NCBI RefSeq assembly: GCF_017315725.1
Contig: NZ_JAFLRG010000002.1
Location: forward strand, 930,001 to 994,000
Reading direction: 5' to 3'
Length of the DNA: 64,000 nt
From: Trinickia acidisoli
GTDB taxonomy: Bacteria; Pseudomonadota; Gammaproteobacteria; Burkholderiales; Burkholderiaceae
Part shown: positions 18,194 to 27,191 of the stretch, one piece after another
Position numbering within the stretch: position 1 is the stretch's first letter
How the letters are laid out: each line of letters opens with the position of its first letter
Notes under the pieces: generated by a model
Database searches by the model: none
The model's input: only the letters and a program-made list of their open reading frames with translations
Told to the model about the DNA's origin: nothing
Program-made: the position numbers and the translations under genes

Positions 18194-19324
18194 TCAGTGC
18201 GAAACGACGCGCACGAGCGAGCCGTTATCGAGCTTGTCGGCGCCATCGGTCACGACCTGCTCGCCGGCCTTCACGCCATTGCCGAGCACGGCTGTGTCGT
18301 TGCCGGTGACGGGCCCTTCTTTGATGTTGCGCAGTTGCGCCTTGTTGCCGGGCCCCACGACGAAGACGAAATCGCCGTTGGTGCCATGCTGGATCGCCGC
18401 GGTTGGGATCACGGGCACCTGACTGAGCAGGTCCGCCTGCATGCGCGCGTTGACGAACTGGTTAGGGAAGAGCGCATCGCCGACATGCGGGAATACGGCA
18501 CGCACCTTGACCGTGCCCGTCGTCGTGTCGACCTGATTGTCGAGCGCGAGCAGCGTGCCCGTCGCGAGCAGCGTGCGCTTGTCGCGATCGTAGGCGAGCA
18601 CCTTGACGGGGCCGCGCCCCATCGCCGTATGAATACGACCTAGATAGTCCTCGGGCACGGCGTAGATGACCGTCGCGGGCTCGAGTTGCGTGATGACGGC
18701 CATGCCGGTCGTGCTCGTCGTGCTCACGTAGTTGCCCGGATCGACGAGCCGCAAGCCGATCACGCCATCGACGGGCGAAGTGATCGTGCAGTAGCCGACC
18801 TGCACTTGCAGGTTCTTCACGTTGCCCGCGTCGGCCTGCACGGTGCCTTCATCCTGCGCCACGGTGGCCGTCTGCGTGTCGAGTGTCTGCTGGGTAATCG
18901 AGCCGACCTTGATCAACTGCTGATAGCGCTTGAGGTTCAAGCGATCGTTCGTGAGCGTGGCCTTGTCGTGCTCGAGCGTACCCTGGGCCTGCTGCAGTTC
19001 GGCTTCGAGCTGGCGCGAATCGATATGGGCGATGACCTGCCCCTTATGAACGCTCTGGCCTTCCTTGAAATCGACCGAGTCGAGAATGCCGTTGACCTGC
19101 GTGATGAGCGTGACGGTGCGAACCGGCGTCACCGTGCCGAGCGCATCGATGTAAACAGGCACGTCCGCGAGCTTGACCGCGACGGCGGTGACCGGGGTGC
19201 CGCGCGGCGCTGCCGTGGGCTTGTCGGCACCGTGCGCGAAATGGGTTGCCGTCGCCCACACGGCGACGCATGCTAGCAGCCCCGCGGTGGCCAGCACCGG
19301 CCAGCCGAAATGTGTTCGTTTCAT
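18194..19324 (-). CDS. mdtA: RND periplasmic adaptor (HlyD/MdtA family), pump 1
   Basis: 376 residues. One N-terminal membrane anchor (about residues 6-28) is followed by a lipoyl half-motif (VDFKEGQSVHKGQVIAHID), an alpha-hairpin (about 105-160), and the second lipoyl half with SPVDGVIGLRLVDPGNYV. Beta-barrel and membrane-proximal domains end at DKLDNGSLVRVVSH. ATG 19324 was chosen with GAGG just upstream; ATG 19354 and 19342 are in-frame alternatives that would extend the cytoplasmic end. First gene of the pump 1 operon, facing a sigma54-type promoter about 105 bases upstream. It bridges the MdtBC-like permeases and the lipoprotein channel. Confidence 0.92.
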   Translation of the reverse strand: MKRTHFGWPVLATAGLLACVAVWATATHFAHGADKPTAAPRGTPVTAVAVKLADVPVYIDALGTVTPVRTVTLITQVNGILDSVDFKEGQSVHKGQVIAHIDSRQLEAELQQAQGTLEHDKATLTNDRLNLKRYQQLIKVGSITQQTLDTQTATVAQDEGTVQADAGNVKNLQVQVGYCTITSPVDGVIGLRLVDPGNYVSTTSTTGMAVITQLEPATVIYAVPEDYLGRIHTAMGRGPVKVLAYDRDKRTLLATGTLLALDNQVDTTTGTVKVRAVFPHVGDALFPNQFVNARMQADLLSQVPVIPTAAIQHGTNGDFVFVVGPGNKAQLRNIKEGPVTGNDTAVLGNGVKAGEQVVTDGADKLDNGSLVRVVSH

Positions 19325-19440
19325 AAGGCCTCGTTCGGCCATCGGCTGCGGCACCGTCGTCTCGTGACGCCATCATCGGGACACGGCGCCGCGCAGCGTA
19401 TGGTCATGCATGAAGGGGGAAACAATTGCGGGGGCATAAT

Positions 19441-19456
19441 GGCAAGAAGCGTGCCA
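19441..19456 (-). promoter_or_regulatory. Sigma54-type -24/-12 promoter for pump 1 operon
   Basis: On the minus strand TGGCACG-CTTC-TTGCC matches the sigma54 consensus TGGCACG-N4-TTGCW at all but the last base, with GG and GC exactly ten bases apart. The expected start of transcription is near 19430, about 105 bases before the adaptor ATG. The neighbouring regulator is of the NtrC type that works with sigma54. Confidence 0.7.
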
Positions 19457-19509
19457 TCGATGCCCGCTCGACTCGGCGGGCGGTTCACGACGGGCGCTGA
19501 TCGTCAGCC

Positions 19510-19546
19510 GTCGGGAATCGCGACGGCGACTGTCGTGATTCCCGAC
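19510..19546. promoter_or_regulatory. 15-bp inverted repeat, candidate NtrC-type activator site
   Basis: GTCGGGAATCGCGAC (19510-19524) and GTCGTGATTCCCGAC (19532-19546) are inverted copies matching at 14 of 15 positions around a 7-base spacer. The centre lies about 98 bases upstream of the predicted pump 1 start site and about 140 bases upstream of the predicted histidine-kinase start site. Those are normal distances for an enhancer bound by a sigma54 activator. Binding is inferred. Confidence 0.55.
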
Positions 19547-19642
19547 ACTCGTGCACCGATTTCGCGCGCAAAGTCCGATCGGGGCCGCCGGCGAGGCCGA
19601 GCGGTCCGTGTCCCGCACGCCGCGACGATCGCGGCGATCATC

Positions 19643-19658
19643 TGGCACGGCTTTCGCG
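19643..19658 (+). promoter_or_regulatory. Sigma54-like promoter for the two-component genes
   Basis: TGGCACG-GCTT-TCGCG has a perfect -24 element and GG-N10-GC spacing, but a weaker -12 element (three of five matches). It points at the histidine kinase gene, whose ATG is at 19714, and would put the start of transcription near 19669. This would make the two-component operon autoregulated. Confidence 0.45.
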
Positions 19659-19713
19659 TACGATAATGCCCGTCGATTTCTCAACCGCAACCTGCATAAA
19701 CCGGAAACAGGCG

Positions 19714-21183
19714 ATGCTCCGATCCCTGCGCGGGCGCCTCATCGTGCTGCTCGCTTTGCTCGTCTGCGCGGCCCTCGCATCGGGAATGCTGATGGTCGGG
19801 CTGTTCCATCAGTCGGCCGCCGCCCAGCTTGCCCAGGCCGCCACCGAGAACAGTCGAGCCTGTGATGCGATCGCCTCCGCCTATCGCCAATACAGCGTCA
19901 CGCACCCTCGGCTCGTCGATACGACCAACTACACGGCGCTCAGCGAACAGCTCAACACCATGCTGGAGCGCTCGCTGCGCGAACGTCCGACCGTCCAGGG
20001 CGGCATCTGGCGCGACACGACAGGCTCGCTCGCGTACGCCTTCCCGACCTACGTCGGCGCGGTCAAGCGCACGACGCCGCCCGACGGCGAACTGCCGAGA
20101 ATCCGCGCGATCAATGCAGCCGCGGTAGGCGGCGATCATACGGTCAGCCAGCATTATGGGAGCCAGTCGCAGACCCTGCTGCTCGCCGCCTGTCCGCTGC
20201 CAGGCCCGATTCCCAATCTAACTGCCTGGACGATGAGGTGGACGTTGAACTTCCCGAGCCGCAGCTATCACCAATTGATGGCCGGGCTTGGCGTCCTGCT
20301 CGCAACCGTGCTCGCGGCCGCGGTGCTGCTTACCCATTTGACGATGACCTGGTCACGCCATGTATCGCAGATCGAAGCCGCACTCAATACACATGATCTG
20401 GCCGAGCTTCCCGTGCTGCCCGCAACGCGCGAGCGCGAACTCGACCGTATCGTGCTCGCGCTCAACGAAGCCGGCGGGCGCCTTTCGGCCGCGCGCCGCC
20501 GCGCCGATACGCTTGCGCGGCAGATGGCGACGGCCGAGCGACTCGCGGCGATCGGGCGCGTGGCGGCCGGCGTCGCGCATGAGATCCGCAATCCGATCGC
20601 CGCAATGAGACTCAAAGCCGAAAGTGCGGTCGCGGCCGGGCCCGAACGGCAACCGCAGGCGTTACAGGTGATCCTTGGGCAGATCGAACGACTCGATGCG
20701 CTCGTGCGGCGCTTACTCAGCATCACCGAGCATGATGAGCCGCAGCGCGAGCGCGTGCGCATCGGCCCGTTTCTCGATGCGAGCATCGCGCAGCACGTCG
20801 ACCTTGCTGGCGCGAAGCGTCTGACGATTAGGCACAGCGGCGATCTCGACGAGGCGCGCTTCGATCCGAACCAGGTGCAGCGCGCGCTCGACAACCTCGT
20901 GCTCAATGCGATCGAGGCCGCGCCGCCTGGCACGGCGATCGAAATCTCGGCACGGCACACAGCCGAGGCCGCCGTCTTCTCCGTGCTCGATCAGGGTGCC
21001 GGGCCGCCGGCGCAGATCCTCGATCATCTGTTCGAGCCGTTCGTCACGGGGCGCCCGGACGGCACGGGGCTTGGCCTCTCGATCGTGCGCGAGGTGGCGG
21101 AGGCGCACGGCGGCTTTGCTCAACTCGTGCCGACGCCCCAAGGCACCCTCTTCGAAATCGTTCTGCCATGGCCCAAGTCCTGA
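19714..21183 (+). CDS. Membrane sensor histidine kinase (NtrB/ZraS-like)
   Basis: 489 residues. Helix 1 spans about residues 7-30, a periplasmic sensor region runs to about 185, and helix 2 is about 188-210. A HAMP-like linker, an H-box GVAHEIRNPIAAMRLKAESA with His289 as phosphate acceptor, and a HATPase_c domain with DNLVLNAIEA and DGTGLGLSIV follow. Start chosen at ATG 19714, just before the first helix; the frame extends 16 codons upstream without benefit. It overlaps the response regulator gene by 16 bases. The sensor region is unrecognised. The arrangement suggests it senses envelope stress or a periplasmic compound and controls the adjacent RND pumps. Confidence 0.9.
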   Translation: MLRSLRGRLIVLLALLVCAALASGMLMVGLFHQSAAAQLAQAATENSRACDAIASAYRQYSVTHPRLVDTTNYTALSEQLNTMLERSLRERPTVQGGIWRDTTGSLAYAFPTYVGAVKRTTPPDGELPRIRAINAAAVGGDHTVSQHYGSQSQTLLLAACPLPGPIPNLTAWTMRWTLNFPSRSYHQLMAGLGVLLATVLAAAVLLTHLTMTWSRHVSQIEAALNTHDLAELPVLPATRERELDRIVLALNEAGGRLSAARRRADTLARQMATAERLAAIGRVAAGVAHEIRNPIAAMRLKAESAVAAGPERQPQALQVILGQIERLDALVRRLLSITEHDEPQRERVRIGPFLDASIAQHVDLAGAKRLTIRHSGDLDEARFDPNQVQRALDNLVLNAIEAAPPGTAIEISARHTAEAAVFSVLDQGAGPPAQILDHLFEPFVTGRPDGTGLGLSIVREVAEAHGGFAQLVPTPQGTLFEIVLPWPKS

Positions 21184-22571
21184 TCGTCGACGACGACGAG
21201 ACTATGCGCGATGCGCTCGCCGAGGTCGTCCGCGACCTCGGCCACAACGCTTGCCTTGCGCCGAACGGCGCGGTCGCGCTCGACCTGCTCGACCGCGAAG
21301 CGATCGATGCGGTGTTGCTCGACCTACGGATGCCGGGCATCGATGGGCTCGAAGTGCTCAGGCGCATGCGCGAGCGGCCCGTCATGCCGGCGGTAACGGT
21401 GTTGACCGCACACGCGACCGCATCGAACACGATCGAAGCGATGCGGCTCGGCGCGTTCGACCATTTGACGAAGCCGATCGGCCGCGACGACCTCGCTCGC
21501 GTCATCGAACGCATGCTCAGCAGCGTGGTGGGGACGCAATCGCCCGCGGCGAGCGCCGAGCCCGAGACGCTGGTTGGTTCGAGCGATGCGATGCGCACGG
21601 TGCAAAAGACGATCGGCGTGCTCGCCGACAGCGACGCGACGGTGCTGATCACGGGCGAGACCGGCACAGGCAAGGAAGTCGTGGCGCGCGCGATCCACGA
21701 GCACGGCCGGCGCCATCGCGGCCCGTACGTCGCGGTCAATTGCGCGGCGATTCCGGACGATCTGCTCGAAAGCGAGCTATTCGGCCACGTGCGCGGTGCA
21801 TTCACGGGGGCAACCGCCGATCGTGACGGCGCGTTCCGGCAGGCCGAGCATGGCACGTTGTTTCTCGATGAGATCGGCGACATGGGGATCGCGATGCAGG
21901 CCAAGATCCTACGCGCGCTGCAAGAACGAATCGTCACGCCGGTCGGCGGCAGGCCGATTCCGGTCCAGGTGCGTGTGATCGCCGCGACGCATCACGATTT
22001 GACGCGCGCCGTGCGCGAGGGCACGTTCCGCGAAGATCTCTACTATCGGCTGCACGTCGTGCCGATCCACCTGCCGCCGCTGTCGGCGCGTATTGCCGAC
22101 ATCGTCCCGCTCGCCGAGTATTTCTTGGCGCGCGCGGGGGTGCGTAAGCGCTTGTCCGCCGACGCCGCCGCGCGCCTGATCCGCCACGGCTGGCCCGGCA
22201 ACGTACGCGAACTGAAGAACGCGATGGAGCGCGTCGCGGTAATGGTGCGCGGCGAGTACATCCATACGACCGACCTCGTCTTTCTCGAGCAGGATCGCGA
22301 ACCCGGCGAGCCGATCGTCGATTGGCCCGACGAGGACTTGCCGTCGGCGCTCGCGCGGCTCGAGGAGATGCTGATACGGCGTGCGCTGAAATACAGCGGC
22401 AACAACCGGACCGATGCGGCGCGGCGGCTCAATATCAATCGGCAATCACTTTATGTGAAGCTCAAGCGATATGGGATCGAATCGCCGGACGAAGATGCCG
22501 GCGCGGCCGAGACGGATCATTCGAATGGCTCGAATGCTGCGCCGCCGCGGCGCAGTGGGCCGGGGGCGTAG
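21168..22571 (+). CDS. NtrC-type sigma54-dependent response regulator
   Basis: 467 residues in three modules. A receiver domain carries Asp8-Asp10 and phospho-acceptor Asp52 in LLDLRMPG. A central AAA+ domain has Walker A GETGTGKE, the sigma54-contacting loop GAFTGA and Walker B LFLDEIGDM. A C-terminal Fis-type helix-turn-helix (NNRTDAARRLNINRQSLYVK) ends about 25 residues before a polar tail. The intact GAFTGA means it should activate sigma54 promoters, and sigma54-type sequences are present upstream of both the kinase gene and the pump 1 operon. Cognate partner of the overlapping kinase gene. Confidence 0.93.
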   Translation: MAQVLIVDDDETMRDALAEVVRDLGHNACLAPNGAVALDLLDREAIDAVLLDLRMPGIDGLEVLRRMRERPVMPAVTVLTAHATASNTIEAMRLGAFDHLTKPIGRDDLARVIERMLSSVVGTQSPAASAEPETLVGSSDAMRTVQKTIGVLADSDATVLITGETGTGKEVVARAIHEHGRRHRGPYVAVNCAAIPDDLLESELFGHVRGAFTGATADRDGAFRQAEHGTLFLDEIGDMGIAMQAKILRALQERIVTPVGGRPIPVQVRVIAATHHDLTRAVREGTFREDLYYRLHVVPIHLPPLSARIADIVPLAEYFLARAGVRKRLSADAAARLIRHGWPGNVRELKNAMERVAVMVRGEYIHTTDLVFLEQDREPGEPIVDWPDEDLPSALARLEEMLIRRALKYSGNNRTDAARRLNINRQSLYVKLKRYGIESPDEDAGAAETDHSNGSNAAPPRRSGPGA

Positions 22572-22793
22572 TCTTATTGGTCAGTCTGCGTTACGCTGCG
22601 GACTTGCGAATGGGCAACGACCACGTGACAATGCCCAGTGAAAACGGCGAGCCTCTGGCGGAAAAGCGCCGCGTTCGTCTTGATGCTTGCTTTGGTTGTG
22701 CCCAGCAGGAGGCGCCTGCCGTGCGTACCAAGCTTTGCCGGTGGGCCGGAGTCCTCTGTCATCTGAAGGCAGTCATCGTATCCGGAGGCTGGT

Positions 22794-24032
22794 ATGAGCC
22801 AGGCATCGCCCGCCCCAGCGAAGCGCTCGAGCCTTTCCCGCGTGGTGATTGCGGTCGTGGTGCTCGTGCTCGTCGCGCTCATCGTCATGCATATTCTTCA
22901 CAAGAAGGCGCCCGCGAGCGGCGCGGCGCGGCAAGTGGTGACGGTTGCCGCCGCGACGCTCGGCGCGATGCCGGTCGTCCTGTCCGAACTCGGCACGGTC
23001 ACCCCGATCGCCACCGTTACCGTGCTGCCGCAACTCAGCGGCTATCTGGTCGAGGTCGGCTACCGCGAGGGGCAGGACGTCGTGAAAGGGCAGTTTCTCG
23101 CCCAGATCGACCCGCGCCAATATGAAATCTCGAAGCAGCAGGCCGAGGCGCAACTCGCCAAGGACAAAGCCTCGCTCGCGCAAGCCCGCTCCGACCTCGC
23201 GCGCTACTCGCAGCTCTACGAAAAGAAATCGATCGCCGAGCAGACCTACATCGATCAGAAGTTTCTCGTGCAGCAGGACGAGGCCGCGGTCAAATCCGAC
23301 GAAGCCAACATCGCGCAGTTCGCGCTCGATCTCACTTATTGCCATATCACCTCGCCCGTTTCCGGACGGGTAGGCTTACGTCTCGTCGATCCCGGCAACT
23401 ACGTGACGGCGTCGAGCCAGCCCGGCATCGCCGTCATCACGACGATGAAACCGACCACCATCGAGTTTACCGTGCCGCAGAACTCGCTCGGTGACGTGCT
23501 GCAGCGCTTCAACGCGGGTGCGAAGATGACGGTGACCGCGTACAGCAGCGACAACACGCGCGAGGTCGGCACCGGCACGCTCTACGCGATCAACAACCAG
23601 ATGGCGACGGCCACCGGTACCGTCTCGATGCGCGCGACGTTTGCGAACGACGACGAAGCGCTGTTCCCGAACGAGTTCGTCAACGTGAAGCTGCTCGTCG
23701 ATACGATGCAGAACGCGGTGCTCGTGCCGACGCCCGCCGTGCAAAGCGGCGCGCCCGGCGACTACGTCTATCTCGTCAATGCCGACCAAACCGTGTCGGT
23801 GCACAAGGTCACGCTCGGGCCGAGCGACGGCAAGCATACGGTGATCGCGTCAGGCCTCGCGGCCGGCAACACCGTCGTCACCGACGGCATGGACAGGCTC
23901 TCCGACGGCGCGAAGATCCAAGTCGCGCAGGCGCGGCCCGCGGCCAGCGGCGCAGCCGCGGCGTCGGCGCCCGGCGGTGCGAGCGGTACGCACCACCGGC
24001 GCGAAGCGAGCGCCGCGTCGCAAGCTTCGTAA
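22794..24032 (+). CDS. RND periplasmic adaptor (HlyD/MdtA family), pump 2
   Basis: 412 residues with an N-terminal anchor (about residues 14-35), a lipoyl motif VGYREGQDVVKGQFLAQIDP, a short alpha-hairpin and SPVSGRVGLRLVDPGNYVT. The tail is Ala/Ser/Gly-rich and ends in HHRREASAASQAS, longer than in the pump 1 adaptor. GGAGG lies 5 bases before ATG 22794. The 222-base gap after the response regulator gene has no sigma54-type motif that I could find, so pump 2 has another promoter or depends on read-through. It is a paralogue of the pump 1 adaptor and heads its own four-gene operon. Confidence 0.92.
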   Translation: MSQASPAPAKRSSLSRVVIAVVVLVLVALIVMHILHKKAPASGAARQVVTVAAATLGAMPVVLSELGTVTPIATVTVLPQLSGYLVEVGYREGQDVVKGQFLAQIDPRQYEISKQQAEAQLAKDKASLAQARSDLARYSQLYEKKSIAEQTYIDQKFLVQQDEAAVKSDEANIAQFALDLTYCHITSPVSGRVGLRLVDPGNYVTASSQPGIAVITTMKPTTIEFTVPQNSLGDVLQRFNAGAKMTVTAYSSDNTREVGTGTLYAINNQMATATGTVSMRATFANDDEALFPNEFVNVKLLVDTMQNAVLVPTPAVQSGAPGDYVYLVNADQTVSVHKVTLGPSDGKHTVIASGLAAGNTVVTDGMDRLSDGAKIQVAQARPAASGAAAASAPGGASGTHHRREASAASQAS

Positions 24033-24050
24033 GGCGCGAGGCGCACGCCG

Positions 24051-27000
24051 ATGAACATCTCGCGCCTCTTCATCCTCCGGCCGGTCGCCACGTCGCTGCT
24101 GATGATCGCGCTCGTGATGCTGGGGCTCGTCGCCGTGCGCTTCCTGCCGGTGTCGTCGCTGCCCAACGTCGACTATCCGACGATCCAGGTGCAGACGTTC
24201 TACCCCGGCGCGAGCCCGACCGTGATGGCAACCACGGTGACCGCTCCGCTCGAAGTGCAGCTCGGCGAGATCCCCGGTTTGCAGCAGATGATTTCGTATA
24301 GCTCGGAAGGCGCGTCGGTCATCACGTTGCAGTTCGATCTATCGCTGAACCTCGACGTCGCGCAACAGAACGTCCAGCAGGCGATCAACGCGGCCAACAG
24401 CTTTTTGCCGAGCGGCCTGCCGGCGCCGCCGACCTACGCGAAAGTGAATCCGGCCGACCAGCCGATCCTCACGCTCGCGGTAACGTCGAAATCGATGTCG
24501 CTGACGCAGTTGCAAGACGCCGCGAACAACCGGCTCGCCACGAAGATCTCCGAGGTGTCGGGCGTGGGCGTCGTCACGACGGCGGGCGGCAACGTGCCGG
24601 CCGTGCGCGTCGAAGCCGATCCGCAAAAGCTCGCGGCCTACGGCCTCAATATCGACGACTTGCGCTCGCTGCTGGCGAACGTCAACGTGAGCCAGCCAAA
24701 AGGCAACTTCGACGGCCCGGAGCTCGACTACACGATCAACGCGAACGATCAGATCTCGGACCCGCAAGACTATCTCGACGCCGTGATCGCCTACCAGAGC
24801 GGCGCGCCGGTCTATCTGCGCGATGTCGCGCGCGTGAGCCAGGCGGCCGAGGATGTGGAGCGCGGCGCCTGGTACGGCCGTACGCCCGCGATCGTGCTGA
24901 ACGTGCAGCGGCAACCGGGCGCAAACGTGATCGCCACGGTCAATCAGATCAAGAAGCAACTGCCGATACTCGAATCGACGCTGCCGGCGGGCATGCAGGT
25001 GACGATCGTCGGCGACAGCACCGGTGTGATCCGCTCGTCGGTCTCCGATGCCGCATTCGAACTCTTGCTCGCGATCGCGCTCGTCGTGGCCGTGATCTTC
25101 GTGTTCCTGCGCAACGTGCCGGCGACGGTCATCCCGAGCATCTCGGTGCCGGTGTCGCTCGTCGGCACGCTCGCGGTGATGTACGAGCTCAACTACTCGA
25201 TCGACAACCTCTCGCTGATGGCGCTCATCATTGCAACGGGCTTCGTCGTCGACGACTCGATCGTGATGATCGAGAACATCGTGCGCTATCTGGAGGAGGG
25301 CATGAGCCCGCTCGAAGCGGCGCTCGAAGGGGCAGGGCAGATCGGTTTCACGATCCTGTCGCTGACCGTTTCGCTGATCGCGGTGCTGATTCCGCTTCTG
25401 TTCATGGGCGGCGTGATCGGGCGACTGTTCAGTGAATTCGCAATCACGCTCGCGGTGACGATCGTGATTTCGGCCGTAGTGTCGCTGACCGTCGTGCCGA
25501 TGATGTGCGCGCGGATTTTGCGCGCGCAGGCGCAGCGGCACCCGAGCCGCTTCGAGCGCATCAGCGAAGGCCTCTTCAACAAGACCCTCAACGCCTACGA
25601 CCGCGGCCTGCGCTGGGTGCTCGAGCATCAGATGCTCACGCTGCTCGTCGCGCTCGGCACGCTCGTGCTGACCGTCGTCTTGTACATCGTCATACCGAAG
25701 GGATTGTTCCCGGTGCAGGACGTCGGCGTGATCCAAGGCATCAGCGAAGCCGACAACTCCGTGTCGTACCACGCGATGGTGACGCGTCAGGCGGCGCTTG
25801 CCGACGCAATCCTCAAGGATCCCGACGTCGTGTCGGTCACGTCCTACGTCGGCATCGACGGCACCAACACGACGTTGAACAACGGGCGTTTTCTCATCAA
25901 CCTGAAGCCGCGCGACGACCGCTCGCTCACGGCCCAGGAAATCGCGCGCCGCTTGCAGGACGAAGTTGCCGATGTGCCCGGCATCAAGCTCTATGTGCAG
26001 CCCGAACAGGACTTGACGCTCGATACGACAATCTCGCCGAATCAATACAAGTTCGTGCTGCGTGGCCCGAGCCAGCAGGCGTTCAACCAGTACGTGCCCG
26101 CGCTCGTCGAGAAGATGAAGCAGATTCCCGCGATCACGGACGTTCAGAGCGACCTCGACACCGACGGCATGAGCGTGAACGTCGAAGTGAACCGGCAGCT
26201 CGCGGCGCGCTACGGCATCACGGCGGCGACGATCGACAACGCGCTCTACGACGCGCTCGGCCAGCGCATCGTCTCGACGATCTTCGAGCAGTCGGACCAA
26301 TACCGTGTGATTCTCGTGGCCAAGCCCGAATCGCTGTCCAACGTAGCGTCGCTCGGCAATCTGTATCTGCCGAGCCAGACGGGCAGCAGCGGGCAAGTCC
26401 CGCTCAAAGGCATCGCGAAGATCAGCATCACGCGCTCGCCGCTCGTCATCAGCCATCTCGCGCAATTCCCCGCGGTGACGATCTCGTTCAACCTCGCGAA
26501 GGACGCGTCGCTGTCGACGGCCGTCGATCGCATTCGCGCGGCCGAAAAAGCGGTCAACCTGCCGCCGTCGATCCAGTCGGCGTTCCAGGGCACGGCGCAG
26601 GCGTTCGAGGATTCGCTCTCCAGCGAGGTCTATCTGCTGATTGCCGCGCTCGCCGCCGTCTATATCGTGCTCGGCGTGCTCTACGAGAGCTATATTCATC
26701 CGGTGACGATTCTCTCGACGCTGCCGTCGGCCGGGATCGGTGCGCTGCTCGCGCTGATGATCGCGGGCAGCGACTTGGACGTGATCGGCATCATCGGCAT
26801 CGTGCTCTTGATCGGCATCGTCAAGAAGAACGCGATCATGATGGTCGACTTCGCGCTCGTGGCCGAGCGCGTGCACGGCAAGCCGCCGAGGGAAGCGATT
26901 TTCGAGGCGTCGCTGCTGCGCTTCAGGCCGATCCTGATGACGACGCTCGCGGCCATGCTCGGCGCGCTGCCGATGCTGCTCGGCACCGGCACGGGCTCGG

Positions 27001-27191
27001 AGCTGCGCCGCCCGCTCGGCCTTGCGATCATCGGGGGGCTGATGTTGAGCCAGCTACTCACGCTGTTCACGACGCCCGTCATCTATCTGATGTTCGACCG
27101 GCTCGCGCAGCGCGTGCGTAACCGGAGCAACCGGAGCAACCGGAGCAACCGGAGCAACCGGAGCAACCGGAGCAACCGGAGCGCGCCGTGA
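24051..27191 (+). CDS. RND efflux inner-membrane permease, MdtB-like, pump 2
   Basis: 1046 residues starting MNISRLFILRPVATSLLMIA. Helix 4 has GFVVDDSIVMIEN and helix 10 has LIGIVKKNAIMMVDFA, so the proton relay is intact. It starts 18 bases after the adaptor gene. The last two dozen residues are a tandem repeat of Arg-Ser-Asn encoded by a 9-bp minisatellite; no RND family function is known for this tail, which should be cytoplasmic. The stop codon overlaps the GTG start of the next permease (GTGA). Probable heteromeric partner of the MdtC-like protein that follows. Confidence 0.92.
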   Translation: MNISRLFILRPVATSLLMIALVMLGLVAVRFLPVSSLPNVDYPTIQVQTFYPGASPTVMATTVTAPLEVQLGEIPGLQQMISYSSEGASVITLQFDLSLNLDVAQQNVQQAINAANSFLPSGLPAPPTYAKVNPADQPILTLAVTSKSMSLTQLQDAANNRLATKISEVSGVGVVTTAGGNVPAVRVEADPQKLAAYGLNIDDLRSLLANVNVSQPKGNFDGPELDYTINANDQISDPQDYLDAVIAYQSGAPVYLRDVARVSQAAEDVERGAWYGRTPAIVLNVQRQPGANVIATVNQIKKQLPILESTLPAGMQVTIVGDSTGVIRSSVSDAAFELLLAIALVVAVIFVFLRNVPATVIPSISVPVSLVGTLAVMYELNYSIDNLSLMALIIATGFVVDDSIVMIENIVRYLEEGMSPLEAALEGAGQIGFTILSLTVSLIAVLIPLLFMGGVIGRLFSEFAITLAVTIVISAVVSLTVVPMMCARILRAQAQRHPSRFERISEGLFNKTLNAYDRGLRWVLEHQMLTLLVALGTLVLTVVLYIVIPKGLFPVQDVGVIQGISEADNSVSYHAMVTRQAALADAILKDPDVVSVTSYVGIDGTNTTLNNGRFLINLKPRDDRSLTAQEIARRLQDEVADVPGIKLYVQPEQDLTLDTTISPNQYKFVLRGPSQQAFNQYVPALVEKMKQIPAITDVQSDLDTDGMSVNVEVNRQLAARYGITAATIDNALYDALGQRIVSTIFEQSDQYRVILVAKPESLSNVASLGNLYLPSQTGSSGQVPLKGIAKISITRSPLVISHLAQFPAVTISFNLAKDASLSTAVDRIRAAEKAVNLPPSIQSAFQGTAQAFEDSLSSEVYLLIAALAAVYIVLGVLYESYIHPVTILSTLPSAGIGALLALMIAGSDLDVIGIIGIVLLIGIVKKNAIMMVDFALVAERVHGKPPREAIFEASLLRFRPILMTTLAAMLGALPMLLGTGTGSELRRPLGLAIIGGLMLSQLLTLFTTPVIYLMFDRLAQRVRNRSNRSNRSNRSNRSNRSNRSAP
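27122..27182 (+). repeat. 9-bp tandem repeat (CCGGAGCAA), six full copies plus partial
   Basis: Six exact CCGGAGCAA units (27122-27175) and a seven-base seventh lie inside the 3' end of the permease gene. They encode Arg-Ser-Asn units and end six bases before the next gene's start codon. The unit is a multiple of three, so copy-number change would alter tail length without breaking the frame. Confidence 0.95.

Noticed and set aside
22572..22793. Sigma54 promoter for pump 2
   Set aside because: No GG-N10-GC pair with a credible -24 or -12 element found on the plus strand.
24339..26876. 845-codon open frame antisense to the pump 2 MdtB-like gene
   Set aside because: Arg/Asp/His-rich composition typical of an antisense shadow of a GC-rich gene; the opposite strand encodes a complete RND permease with all motifs.
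27122..27182. Possible CRISPR-like or iteron array
   Set aside because: Units are 9 bp without spacers, lie inside a coding frame, and have no cas or replication gene nearby.
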